Source: Stercorarius parasiticus (taxonomy: Eukaryota > Chordata > Aves > Charadriiformes > Stercorariidae). Taken from it: a DNA stretch of 64,000 bases. Both the position numbers and the translations under genes were made by a program. Positions 54,401-64,000 of this stretch are shown piece after piece. The DNA is taken from assembly GCA_013396915.1 (NCBI GenBank), contig VWZL01002036.1, positions 348,577 through 412,576 on the forward strand, read 5' to 3'. The number at the start of each line of letters is the position of its first letter. The stretch's first letter is position 1. The notes under the pieces are model-generated. The model worked only from the letters and a program-made list of their open reading frames with translations. It did not search any database and had not been told where the DNA came from.

Positions 54401-57400
54401 GAGAAGTAACACATAATTCTTTGATAACAATGCTGAGTTCTGTAAAATTACCCAGTTATAGCCTCACGTAGGAGAAAAAAGAAATTACTTACTTCCACTG
54501 TTTTATGTAGCTCAAAGGAGCAAGATTACAACCCGCATCCATCAATGCTTTTTTATACTGCTCCAAATCAATCTGAAATTATGAAGTGGAGAATTGCAAA
54601 AGGTTGAAACTACTCTTAACTCTCTTTACGTAGAAAGTCAATATATTCTTATCTAAATATTAAATAAGCAGTGTAAAGTTATATCATTAACCAAAGTTAA
54701 AAAGTAATTATGAGTCTTAATCCCATCTCCCTCTAAGTATGAAAATATAACTTAAAAAGCAACTTGCTATGAGCAGCTCTCATTAAATTTAACAGTACTT
54801 GTGGAATTAAATCCTGTGCACTTTCAGATACAGGAGCAGTCTTTTATATCACCATCTTTAAAAAACCTGACAGAATACTGGTTTCTGTAGAATGTCACAA
54901 CAGCAAAGAATAAAAATGAAGAGGAGTTAATAGACATTTATAGGAATAGTTTCTCTTTGCCTAACCCAACATATTTTTTCTACCACATACTATTTCTACA
55001 GTATAATAAAAATCTTCCTTGAAATTAATCATCCTAAATTCAAAAATATTAAGACATTGTTTCCTGAATTGTTCAGATATTGGCACAAAATGCACTTCTC
55101 CTTTATTCATCTCCTAGTCAACTGACCCAATTATTCCTGAATATACAAGGAGCAAGTGGAAAAGAGTCATATTAACATTTTGGTTTATCTTCTTCTGTTG
55201 AGCAGTGGAGTAGAATAATAGAAAACATGCCAAAATGTGTCTAGCAGTAACTCTGAACTAAATATTTCAAAAGATAATCTGTCTACTTACTAGTCATTCA
55301 TACTCTTTGAAGTGGTGGCTAAAGCTTTGTGAGCAGATTCCCTGATAACACATCAAAATTTATTTAAAGTTTTAATATTTCCTGGGCATTTCATACTTTG
55401 CTTCAAAGAGAAGTAGAAATACCTATTTATTGCTGAAATGATACAGAAAAATCGCATGTGGTAGAATTTGGTGTTGGAAGCTGTAAAGAACATACATACC
55501 TCTGAAGGTGCCTGAGCTGAACTTATGTAATAGATAAGAAATAATCTCATTTTGTCTTCTGGAGTTCCCGCTGTAGTGAAAAAAAATTTAAAAACCTACA
55601 ATTGTAACTGTGCTGCTATGTTAATTGCTCTTCAATAATAATATATATATACACACATTCAGACCTTTAGTTATGAGATTAATTGTTACCTATAGCCATG
55701 GCCTCGTTCAGTGTATAAAACAGTAGACAGACATTTAGCAATTTTATTAAAAGTTGGGTTAAAGTCGCTCACTGTTTTTGAAAGCTTACTTACACTTTCC
55801 CCTTTTGCTTGTAGCGAATATTATTCTTCAAATAACATACTAAAGTTAGGTAGTGGCATTATGTCATATTTTATGTGGGGACTGCAAGAATTAGCAGGGA
55901 GTAGATCCATGAAAGAGGAGACTAAAGAAAAATCATAAAAGTAAAAGCCACAAGACATTATTTTTCGGCTCTACGGTTGACTGTACTGAAACACTTGAGG
56001 GCTGCAAAAGCACTAATGTCAACTTTTGGTCAGGAAAACAATCCTGAACTTCCAACTTGCCTTCAGGAAGGATTTCACCTCCTGAATCATCTTTTGTTAC
56101 ACCATTTGTTGGAGAAAAAAAACTGCTACAAATTCTTGGGAAGCACTATCAGTGGCAATCAAAATTCATCCCTGTGAGATCAAAACAATGATGTGGCCAT
56201 CCTTGTTAGACTATAACTTACTACAGCAGATTTTGAATGCCATCTACATTTTTCTAGAAGAGTATCACTATTATTAAAGACCATAGTTTCAAATGAAGAT
56301 TTCAGAATCACAACTTCTCAAACTGAACATTTCAAATTCATAATCCAATACTTCATTAAAAAACACTTCCTTGTATTTATGGGTAAAAAAAATAATATTT
56401 TTTTCTGGGTTTTGGGTTTTTTTCCCCCACTATGGAATGTGGATTATGTCAGCAGGGGATCATCTAATCTAATCTGCAACTTTTGTTTTTATGTGAGCAT
56501 ATATTTAGTTTGGCAGAAGTTAAGAGTAAGTGCTGTCATAATGAACATTTATGACTTGGTACAATTTTTTCTGGGAAATAAGTTTTATTAACCTTCACCA
56601 AATACCAGTAAGCCAGAAGATCAAGAACTGAAGAAACTTTGTATTATCTAAACCAAAAGCCAGCTTTCAATATAGACATCCACTGGGAGTTCACTTAGGT
56701 AAAAAAGCACTTAAACATTCTAAATACATAGTGTAACTGAATGTGGTTTCTGGAACTGACTTGGAAACTTGGTTTCCAGCTTGCCAGTTTATAGCTTCTT
56801 TCAGTACTTTGCTGATCACTACCTTTCAGTTTCAACTGGAATCCACTGGCACTCAATAGCATTTCCCTTACTGGGCCTATTTATCATGTCTACAAAACTC
56901 CTACAAAAGGTTTGTGCTCTCAGGAGTGTAAATGATTCTCTGTCCTACTAAAAGATGATAAACTTTTAAAAAAGACCTGTGATTGTATTGTGTACACTTT
57001 ACTAAATCTTTGGAAAACCACTTTGGCAAAAGTACTTTACTCTTGACATACTACTGATGTAAATCATAGCTGTGATAAACAGCTATAAGAGCCAGGTCAG
57101 TTGCCTGTAAAATGTTCGTTACTTTTTTCTAGGCAGTGGTCTGTGACGGCACAGACAGGTGGAGTGCTGGATGTTCTGAAGAAAACTTAACTTGGTAAAC
57201 CTAGAACAGAACCATTTTATTTTCCACTCAAAAACCAGCAGGCAGCCTTTAGGGCTACTGATTAACTACTAGAGCAAAGCAAAGACACTACTTCCCGTTT
57301 TATCACTACTCCAGGATATAACAATATCCACTGAACTGGGAGGCAGCTAATAGCCCTGAGTGGTAGATTAGTACAACACAGTAAGAAATGGGAGGCTGAA

Positions 57401-59445
57401 GCCTGAAGCTGTTAGGTGGTGGAGACTAACTGTTTTTGTGGGGAGTTCTGCAGATATCTTTGTCCACAAGACAAGTATCCCCACAGATAACGCAAACAAG
57501 TAGTTCACCACTGAAAGGACTGGAAGACTTGACGCCTTATTGCTTCCAAACATTTTCTGCTGGCATTTCTCAGAGAATCACACAATAGGAAGCTGGCCAG
57601 TTTCACAAGATAGCATGCCCAGAAATAATTGCCCTGATTTAACTTAAATCCTTTTGTTATATAAACTTACCTTAAACCTAGGCAACGCATACGAAATGCT
57701 AACGTGCTGCTGTGAACACCTGAATACTTAGCTTATGAAGGAAAACCCTAGCTTGGAAATCTAATCTTTCTTTTGCATAAAACCCAGGAACTTTGATAAC
57801 AGGAATGTCGATATGCTACATCAGGCTTGGAGAACAATTTGTTTTATACTGCAATCTAAAAATGCATAGAAAATGTGGATTCAGGTAAAAAGTAACTGAT
57901 CCAGTAGGAAATACTAGCAGGCATAATAATTTCTGTTTTCATATATCCACACAAACGTAAAAGCTGAAATCAAAATAGTAAATGAACAGTTAATTCTGAG
58001 CATGGAAAAGGACTAGTTTATAGTGGTGCTTAATATAAGTACAGATCATATATATATTCTTATTAACTTCATATCAACAATGAATTACTGTACTGAATTA
58101 CAGACTGATGCCCAACATTAGATTTTCTGAAAGTCTATTAGTTTCTAGACTTGATCCAATATGAGATCTGTAAAATTTTAGCTCAGACTTTTACCAACCA
58201 TGTACTATTTCTTCTACTGCCTTTTGATTCTGTAGCACTGACACTTAGAAAAGATTTTTTTTTTTTTTAAAGGTCAGAAGGGTTTACATATACTCCTTCT
58301 ATAAATATGAATCATTATACAAACTCCAAGCAGACATTATGTCCAGTATGTAGCAACAAGACTACACACATCAGCATGCAGTAACAAAACATTTTCTTAA
58401 ACAGCATACTGGGAAAAGAGCAGGAACCCTGGGTCTCTAAATATTTGAGGTTTGCCAATATACTTGCCAATACGCAGACAGGCCAGTGGTCATAACTTAA
58501 ATTTTACAATCTCGCTCTGCAGGTCATTCTGTTCCAGCCAACTGGTATCAGACCATATTGAGATCCGTCAGAGGGTTCTGACATACCTCAGGTTGTGAGA
58601 GGGTGAAACGAGAGTTGATGCCATGATACTATGAAAAGCTGAGAACCCATTTTGGTCTCAACCTTTTACAGAAAAATCCCTAGTAACTCCTGCTGATAGA
58701 AAATCTGACTATCACCCAGTGTGTAAAGCTTTCTCACGGATAAAGTGTAGATGAACAGAAGCTGGGATGCGTTGTTTTTAGACACTGAAAACAGACATGC
58801 CACAGCTGGGTCAGTGTATGGGAAACTTCAGGTGAGCCTCTCAGTGAACTGGCCAATTTCATCTTGCTTCCCTTCTCTCCACCTTCTCCCATCCATCTTT
58901 TTCCTCACACAAGAGAGCTACCTGCATTACAACCCCTTGATCTAACCAAATTTAATGAAATGCCCTTTTTCATTCTGTTTGGGAGGGACATATGCGTTAT
59001 AAAACATGCAGCAGGATTTTAAAGAATCAGTATAGTTCAGACCACACGATTCCATACTATACTAATAAATACTGGAGTAGCACAAAAGTTAAAATATTTT
59101 GACCTTCAGAAACAAGGAGTTAGGAAAGGATTTTAGTGGAGTTGCAAAAGTTGCCAGTATGTTGGATATTACTCAAACAAAATACTAATCTCTCTAGACT
59201 GCTACTAAAAATCAATAAAAAGGTTTTTTCTTTACAAGTCTTACACAGCTTGCACATAAGTTCTTTATGAACCCTGAAGTCCCAGCAGGCACACATTTAT
59301 TGTATGTCTTAATAAATTTTATACCAAGTTCAGATTTAAAGTACTCACCATCTGGGTCAGAAATCATGTCCAGAAGAGATTTATCTAGAGTGGATTTGCT
59401 CATGATTTTTTCCTCATATTCAAAATACACATCCAGCTTTCGACT
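36384..59445 (-). CDS. SCFD1: SCFD1 (SLY1-type Sec1 family domain-containing protein 1), 3' part: last eleven coding exons
   Basis: Eleven exons on the minus strand join in frame and encode the C-terminal 228 residues of the Sec1/Munc18 protein SCFD1, roughly the last third of a family protein of about 640 residues. In order the exons carry [126 protein letters not shown] and LSQLGQK-stop; I recognise these as near-identical to human SCFD1. All introns are GT-AG and the phases agree at every junction. From family knowledge, SCFD1/Sly1 binds syntaxin-5 and syntaxin-18 SNARE complexes and promotes vesicle fusion between ER and Golgi as a cytosolic, peripheral membrane protein. The visible part corresponds to the C-terminal part of the SM fold; the N-terminal syntaxin-binding region lies beyond 64000. 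Introns shorter than about 1.3 kb (36408-37373, 41563-42792, 52858-53878, 53942-54492, 54573-55499) show nothing notable. One exon is present twice because of an assembly duplication. Confidence 0.97.
37374..37442 (-). CDS. SCFD1: SCFD1 penultimate coding exon ([10 protein letters not shown])
   Basis: The 69-bp, phase 0-0 exon lies between an extended T-rich tract ending TAG and CAG|GTATGT. It encodes [20 protein letters not shown] and then IKQ. This is the conserved SM-family C-terminal strand and helix; the Val after His is Ile in human. Confidence 0.97.
37443..41496 (-). other. SCFD1 intron, 4.05 kb
   Basis: Intron between the AIVF and GKQG exons. It is AT-rich and contains short A-runs (for example 38739-38751). 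No exon, RNA gene or recognisable repeat was seen. Confidence 0.85.
41497..41562 (-). CDS. SCFD1: SCFD1 coding exon ([11 protein letters not shown])
   Basis: The 66-bp, phase 0-0 exon lies between CTTTTAG and AAG|GTATGT. It encodes [15 protein letters not shown] followed by NLVDYIK, the hydrophobic strand plus glycine turn conserved near the C-terminus of Sec1/Munc18 proteins. Confidence 0.97.
42793..42826 (-). CDS. SCFD1: SCFD1 34-bp micro-exon ([10 protein letters not shown])
   Basis: The 34-bp exon is bounded by TTTTATAG and GAG|GTAAGT. It completes the split Ser codon and encodes [11 protein letters not shown]. It is too short for ORF-based detection, but the exact frame agreement on both sides and identity to the family sequence make it secure. 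Confidence 0.95.
42827..45419 (-). other. SCFD1 intron, 2.6 kb
   Basis: Intron between the ETDD exon and the micro-exon. It is AT-rich except for a GC-richer patch at about 43310-43500. No additional exon was seen. Confidence 0.85.
45420..45472 (-). CDS. SCFD1: SCFD1 coding exon ([10 protein letters not shown])
   Basis: The 53-bp exon lies between TTTAATAG and ACAG|GTGAGT. It encodes [17 protein letters not shown] and leaves AG of a Ser codon (phase 2). It follows the NLPV exon directly in human SCFD1. Confidence 0.96.
45965..45997 (+). repeat. 33-bp direct repeat at a contig end, left copy
   Basis: The 33 bases ending in GACTACTATT directly before the N at 45998 recur exactly at 48011-48043, directly after another N. 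It is an overlap of contig ends. Confidence 0.95.
45999..48009. other. Contig between two single-N joins inside an SCFD1 intron
   Basis: A 2011-bp piece with no SCFD1 exon and no recognised repeat. It sits between the two copies of a 33-bp overlap, so its position in the intron is doubtful. Confidence 0.6.
48011..48043 (+). repeat. 33-bp direct repeat at a contig end, right copy
   Basis: Exact repeat of 45965-45997, starting right after the N at 48010. Without the insert the two flanks would merge through this overlap. Confidence 0.95.
48132..49186 (+). repeat. 1055-bp direct repeat containing an SCFD1 exon, left copy
   Basis: It is bounded by an N at 48131 and by the 746-N gap. It matches 49950-51004 at a constant offset of 1818; the only difference I noticed is G at 48986 against C at 50804. 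The whole piece is contained in the right-hand contig, which points to a redundant allelic contig. Confidence 0.95.
48472..48525 (-). CDS. SCFD1: SCFD1 54-bp exon, second identical copy (probable assembly duplicate)
   Basis: The exon and its splice sites are identical to 50290-50343. It sits inside a 1055-bp block (48132-49186) that repeats 49950-51004, with an N on one side and 746 Ns on the other. Including both copies would give an in-frame 18-residue tandem duplication absent from SCFD1 proteins as I know them. It should probably be left out of the model. Confidence 0.85.
49187..49932. other. Assembly gap (746 Ns)
   Basis: Unresolved sequence separating the two copies of the 1055-bp repeat. 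The long frames called across it consist of unknown residues and mean nothing. Confidence 0.99.
49950..51004 (+). repeat. 1055-bp direct repeat containing an SCFD1 exon, right copy
   Basis: Second copy of 48132-49186, continuous with the rest of the gene on the right. An A-rich tract precedes it in both places, probably the reason for the assembly break. Confidence 0.95.
50290..50343 (-). CDS. SCFD1: SCFD1 54-bp exon ([10 protein letters not shown]), copy contiguous with the upstream exons
   Basis: The exon encodes exactly 18 residues, [18 protein letters not shown], with TTTTACAG before it and CCT|GTGAGT after it. Both borders are phase 0. This copy is joined without a gap to the exon at 52782-52857, so it is the copy I would use in the gene model. 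Confidence 0.93.
50344..52781 (-). other. SCFD1 intron, 2.4 kb, containing a CR1
   Basis: Intron between the LFSR and NLPV exons. Its first part (50344-51004) is also present at 48526-49186, and it holds a CR1 fragment in the opposite orientation at 51679-51970. Nothing else was recognised. Confidence 0.85.
51679..51970 (+). mobile_element. CR1 LINE 3' end inside an SCFD1 intron, antisense to the gene
   Basis: It contains the CR1 blocks GGCCTCAAGTTGCGCCAGGG, GGTTTAGATTGGATATTAGG, GAAGAGGCTGCCCAAGGAAG and GGCCTAGATGATCTG, and ends with the ATTCTATG tail at 51962-51969. It appears less diverged than the copy at 3.5 kb. It is about 290 bp long and 5'-truncated. Confidence 0.95.
52782..52857 (-). 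CDS. SCFD1: SCFD1 coding exon (LFSRVMNTG)
   Basis: The 76-bp exon is bounded by GTTTTTCAG and CAA|GTAAGT. It completes the Gly codon and encodes [19 protein letters not shown] then LVLKQQ, ending in phase 0. The exon after it is the 54-bp exon found twice in this assembly. Confidence 0.96.
53879..53941 (-). CDS. SCFD1: SCFD1 coding exon (AFTKMASAP)
   Basis: The 63-bp exon lies between TTTCACAG and GGG|GTATGC. It completes the split Lys codon, encodes [20 protein letters not shown] and leaves GG of a Gly codon. The Ser/Thr/Pro-rich stretch matches the variable linker that follows this motif in vertebrate SCFD1. The donor GTATGC is a little weaker than the others. Confidence 0.95.
54493..54572 (-). 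CDS. SCFD1: SCFD1 coding exon (LEQYKKAL)
   Basis: The 80-bp exon is bounded by TTTCAG and AA|GTAAGT. It encodes [16 protein letters not shown] and then [10 protein letters not shown], leaving AA of a Lys codon (phase 2) completed by the next exon. It is predicted to be helical and lies in the C-terminal SM domain. Confidence 0.96.
55500..55570 (-). CDS. SCFD1: SCFD1 coding exon (AGTPEDK)
   Basis: The 71-bp exon lies between acceptor CACTACAG and donor GAG|GTATGT. It supplies the last two bases of the Ala codon, then [19 protein letters not shown] and APSE, ending in phase 0. The segment is strongly conserved against human SCFD1, apart from a substitution around the IS-AQ position. Confidence 0.96.
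55571..59348 (-). other. SCFD1 intron, 3.8 kb
   Basis: Intron between the SRKL and AGTP exons. AT-rich, with a run of T at about 58256-58268. No exon or repeat family was recognised. Confidence 0.85.
59349..59445 (-). CDS. SCFD1: SCFD1 coding exon, most upstream in the window
   Basis: The 97-bp exon follows a TAAACAG acceptor and ends with ATG|GTGAGT on the minus strand. It encodes [17 protein letters not shown] and continues through [10 protein letters not shown], leaving one base (phase 1) that pairs with the next exon to give Ala. The exon before it, expected to end in a HIK-type sequence, was not found in the remaining 4.5 kb, so the window ends inside an intron. Confidence 0.96.
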
Positions 59446-62400
59446 CTGTTTAAGAGTAAGTGTTAGGGTTAACATCTTAACACTATGAAAGGGTCTTTGT
59501 TTCCTCTTTAAAAAGGTATATGGTTTTAGTTATCAAGATTATTTTTAAAAATTTGTTTTTAAAGAAATTATCAGTGAAAATAACTAATGCTTGCATTATA
59601 ATATGTTTTTATTAACTCTCAGAAAATTGGCACGTAATTCTCATAGGAAAAGAGAAAATGCAAGTTAAGCAAAGGATGACTGACATGCAAATATTAAACT
59701 GGAAGAGGAGCTTTCTTTTCAACTACGGTTTTGCCACAACTGAAAACTACATGCCGTCATGCGTAGTGTTATCCTGTAATAGGAAAAAATAATGTTCAAG
59801 TGTGTATTATGTCAAATTTATGCTGAAACTCAAGTGTCTCGGATTACTCAATGCAGATAAATGTGGGCAATTCCTAAATACATTAAGGCAGCATCCCAGA
59901 GAAAAGTGGGCAACTGCCATCTTGGGCTGGTACTAAATACCTACTTCAAATCAAAGGCTTGCAATAATTCATTCGCACCAAAGATGGAGCACTTCATAAT
60001 TAGATTATCTTGCTAACACTGGAAAAGAAGTCTCATTATACAATGACACATGCAGATCAAGTTGTGAAGATCCTTTTTTAGGGAGGATGGCACAGGAACC
60101 GCACAAAATTAATGAGGCAAAAGCTTTACTGAAGATGTCACGTGACCATGCAACTAATGACTGCATTGCAATGCATCTGCACAAACAGCCAAGCTTTGCA
60201 CTTCTCGACTATCATGTCATGAACTTACCATCTAAAGACAGAAAAACGCATTCCGAAACTTATTTTAAAAACTTCCATTACAACACAGACCATTATGAGT
60301 GTTTGAACATTAAAATGCAGTACCACAACAAATGTTACAACTTCTCAGTTTACAAAACCTTAATATCCATTAACTGACTAAATCCTTGTGTTTGGACACA
60401 TTTAGCTATGTATTGGCTCAGAGAGGAGACCGGCACAGTGGATCTCCATCTTGTTGCCTCGGAAGTGTTTCAGCTCCACATCACTCCCATTGGGAGACTG
60501 AAATGATATTGCCAGAGTGATGCAAGAGTCACCAGGGCTTTTATTGGGTTAAGAGTCAGGAAATTTTGCCTGATAATGCCGAGGCATGCAAAACTGCTAT
60601 GGCACCTCTAACCCAGCGCAGTGGTTCTTGTAAAGACAGAAACACAAAAAGTTTGAAAGTCTGGTTTTCACACGTTTTTGAATCCTATTAAAAATACCCC
60701 TGCGATCACAAATAAGGAAACAGAATTTTAAGTTATTATTTCACACACCTCCAAAGAAGGGGGGGGGGAGGGGAAGCAGGAAAAAAAAAAAGGTACTTCT
60801 CCAGCCTAAGAATATTAGGATATTTTACCTTCTGAATATTATAAGTTCATCAAAAAAGAGTTGAAAATGAGAATACAAAATAAAAGAAGAGGTAAGTCAC
60901 AAGAATATTTTAATATTGAAAGCCTTTGGCAATCAACTTATGATGTAGGTAGCCACTTGCTTCCCAGTATTATTTATATAACATTTCTATTTCTCATTCG
61001 CTGTCTACTGAACTCACAAAGAAGGGCAGTTACTTGCAGAACAGTAACTTAATTTAAAGCCTTTGTGGAAGCTTGTATGTACAGCTTATAAAGTAAATTA
61101 CCATGAAGTGTGCTCAAAAAATGACCAGTTGCTACTTTTAGGGGCAGAAGCATGTCTTCTGGTGTTTGTCATAATGACTATGGCTAAACAGAAGGTGTGT
61201 GAAGTGATACTAAAAAAAAGACCCAGAGCTTCTTTTAAGCTCATGTTAGAAGAGTAGTCACAGACAAATTTTGGTAGCAATGCTACCATAAAACCTTGGA
61301 TTAATCCTGTATTTAGCCAAAAGTTAAAGTGATTATCAGTGCTTATGTTATGCTAGTTTCAAGTCTGAATAGAACTGAACTACCAGCCTTTTTCTAAGGC
61401 TTCAGATGCAATTGGTATCCAGCACGTCGGACACGTTCTGTGACTTCAATTCTACAGCATCTCGGAGACTATCTGTGTTACAGTTTCCTTAACTCTCTCT
61501 AGAGGGATAAAACAATTGCAAAGAAACTACCACAATTTTTCTAGTCTTTCCATTACATTCATTTGCTTTTTGTGTTTTTACGACATTTGTATCTCCTTAC
61601 ATGGAGCTACCTTCAATGTTTTTAAGTTTAAAATATTTTTCCCAGACAAAAGGCATCCAACAAACAAAGGACTGTCCTTAAATCTGGAAAATGCATCTTA
61701 TTAAAGTAAATATATTGTTGTTGAATTTGGCGATACCCATATTATCTTAGCTGGTGATCTGTTTAAGACATTTATTCAGATGGCATGTAAAAATGTACAA
61801 CATGAAAAAAGATACTAATTCACGATATTTGTTAACAGATCAAATTTTAAATAAAAGTATATAATTCAAACTTGAGATACTTTCAACTGTAAGAACAGAT
61901 TTACAGTTGTTAACTTATTTGGAGCACAAACTAGATAAAATTCTTCCCAACCTTCTTGCAACTTTATGACTGCTTGGCTAAGACTACTAAACAAAACTGA
62001 CTAACTGCAGTAAAGAAAACTCACTGTTTGCGTATATTTGCTCTACTTTGAGCCTAAACTGAAACATTAATGGTATATGTAACACTCATTCTCTTCAAAA
62101 ATTTTGGACAATTATTTTTGAAATGTGAATTTAGCACTCTTTGGGGAAAAAAAAAAAACAAACTGAAAATCCTAAAATTTCAGGTCCTTTATTTCTATCC
62201 ACAATAGGGACATCACAGGTAAGGAGCCATATAAAATTTTCAATATTCTCTTCTTGATGCAACATAAGCATGAAATTAAGAAATGGATCAATATGGTGAG
62301 TCTACTTAGTTGCTTCTTCACTAGATAACTAACCAAAGTTACTAATAAAGATGCTGAATAGGGCAATATTTTTCTTATACCGGTTTGCTAGGAATTAGAT

Positions 62401-64000
62401 GGACACCTAATAAAATTTCACGTGGATTACTGAACAGCCTTAAACACTACTAGTTACCTTTTGACAGATTTCCCAGATATGCCACATCAATGAGACAGTT
62501 CATAGACAAGTTTGCTCTTCAGGAATTAAGTGCTGATAAGAAGCAGATGTCCCATTTAATTTAAGAAAGTGCAATTTTGCTCACTCAATGGCAAATTCAC
62601 AGACATGCCTAGAGGAAAACATGGGGAATGGGAGCTAAACAATCCTGTAGATTCAATAAAAAAAGACAGCAAAGAAGAGGTTCTTATGGCTGCCAAACTG
62701 GCAAGCAAGTTGAAGAAAATTAATAATAAAAACCAGTAACAAAATCAAGCTGCATTTACATTTGCAGTTATTCCCTTTCTGCCTCCTGCTCCTGATTTCC
62801 TAATAGGACATCTTATTCCCCACCAACACCATTCAAGAGACCTTCCTGGCCGCCAATTCAGGGACAGGATCTGTACTGCAGCTAAAGCACTACACTTCAG
62901 CTTGCTTTGTCTTTTTTTAACATATATTTGTGAAAGCTTTCAACTTAGCATCTTTAGAAACAGGCTGTTTGTAAGCCAAAACTTATTTTAGGGAAAATTA
63001 CTGACGTGCATGGGAATCTCTACCTGAGCACTGTACTCCAAAACGAACACAAAATTCCTTCTTTTTTAAGCAGAGAAGTGGAAGCAGGACCCACTGACAT
63101 CTCCTAGAGGGCCATTTTTGTAAGGACTTGTTGGAGACACTCCCATCATCTTTACAGTACAAAGGATCTTTCTTTTAGAGAGAGAGAGAGAGAGAGAACA
63201 TGCAGAAGAAGAGAAAAGAAATTTTTAAATAAATTAGTGGAAGGAATATCTCAAAGATACTGATAGGAAACAACAAGAAATAACAGCCCCCAGAATGAGA
63301 GGCTGGTCAGGTAATTGTGGTGTGCTCCCATCAAGAGGAGGAGAAACTCTGGGAGAAGGCTGAAAGTGGCAGCTACAGCCGGTTCTCTTTGACTGAACTG
63401 TAGAAAATGATGCCGGAAGGGTTACTGTAACTGAACTCAGAAAAAGCTGTTGTTTACTGGACAGTTACTCAATTACCAGTTCTGAACTACAGGCAAGCAG
63501 CCTGGACCACTGTAGCATGTATTTTTCACAAACACATACCGTTTCTGTTCACATTGTAAGACAAAAATGTAACCTCATTTAAAACAGAGTCGTTAAAATA
63601 GTGGAATTCCTTTATAAAATATTAATTTGATAATCTTGAAGGCTATTAGCAATCCCAAAAATGGAGCCATTCAAAGTACTGGGCCTCAAGATCAGAGATA
63701 CATGGTAAGAAAATTATGTAGGAATTAAAAAAAAACCCTAAACCTAACAAGTGTAAGTAATCTAAGACAATAATGCAACATAAAAATCTGCCACTTAAGT
63801 TCATACATACAGAATTCTAGCAAGATGTTACCTAATTTAGCCCCTCTCCAATTAACCACTTTAGAAAAGTGTACGTGTAAACTTTTTTATATGACAGTCT
63901 AACAGACTTCAGTAATCCTAGTATTCGTATTAGAATGATATGGAAAGATAAGCATTACTTGAAACTCTAAAGCAGTGAGAAAGCTATCCATAATTCTAGC
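59446..64000 (-). other. SCFD1 intron (partial, continues past the window)
   Basis: At least 4.5 kb of intron upstream of the SRKL exon. It holds a G-run followed by an A-run at about 60760-60791 (a polypyrimidine tract on the gene's sense strand) and an (AG)n repeat at 63177-63197. I searched for the preceding SCFD1 exon and did not find it. Confidence 0.8.
63177..63197. repeat. (AG)n microsatellite
   Basis: About ten uninterrupted AG units within an SCFD1 intron. Confidence 0.95.

Overview
The window is vertebrate, almost certainly avian, nuclear DNA. Three truncated CR1 LINE 3' ends are present, two of them with the 8-bp ATTCTRTG-type tail typical of bird CR1. The only gene identified securely is a many-exon intron-containing gene, and the DNA is AT-rich with long non-coding stretches. 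The species cannot be fixed from what is visible.

Layout. From 1 to about 2.35 kb the DNA is CpG-enriched and promoter-like; it contains a 391-bp direct repeat (152-542 and 1955-2345) bracketing a contig joined by single Ns. From about 2.35 to 36.19 kb I see intergenic DNA with no recognisable gene. It holds a CR1 (3.5-3.87 kb), a diverged tandem duplication (7.2/7.8 kb), a reverse CR1 (27.2 kb), a GC-richer block (30.05-31.1 kb), and one unassigned exon-like reading frame on the minus strand (29.40-29.67 kb) followed by its own poly(A) signal.

From about 36.19 kb to the right edge lies the 3' part of SCFD1 (SLY1 homologue, a Sec1/Munc18 protein of ER-Golgi SNARE fusion) on the minus strand. 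Eleven coding exons, ending at the stop codon 36384-36386, chain in frame with GT-AG borders and encode the last 228 residues. The upstream exons lie beyond 64000.

The main caution is assembly. At three places (152-2345, 45965-48043, 48132-51004) single-N or N-run joins coincide with near-identical direct repeats. The last one duplicates a whole 54-bp, phase-0 SCFD1 exon, which an automatic annotator could turn into a spurious in-frame 18-residue duplication. In human, COCH follows SCFD1 in the same orientation, so COCH would be expected at or beyond the left edge here; I could not identify any COCH exon in the window. I found no convincing previously undescribed system. The most worthwhile leads are the unassigned exon at 29.4-29.7 kb and the assembly-duplicated exon.
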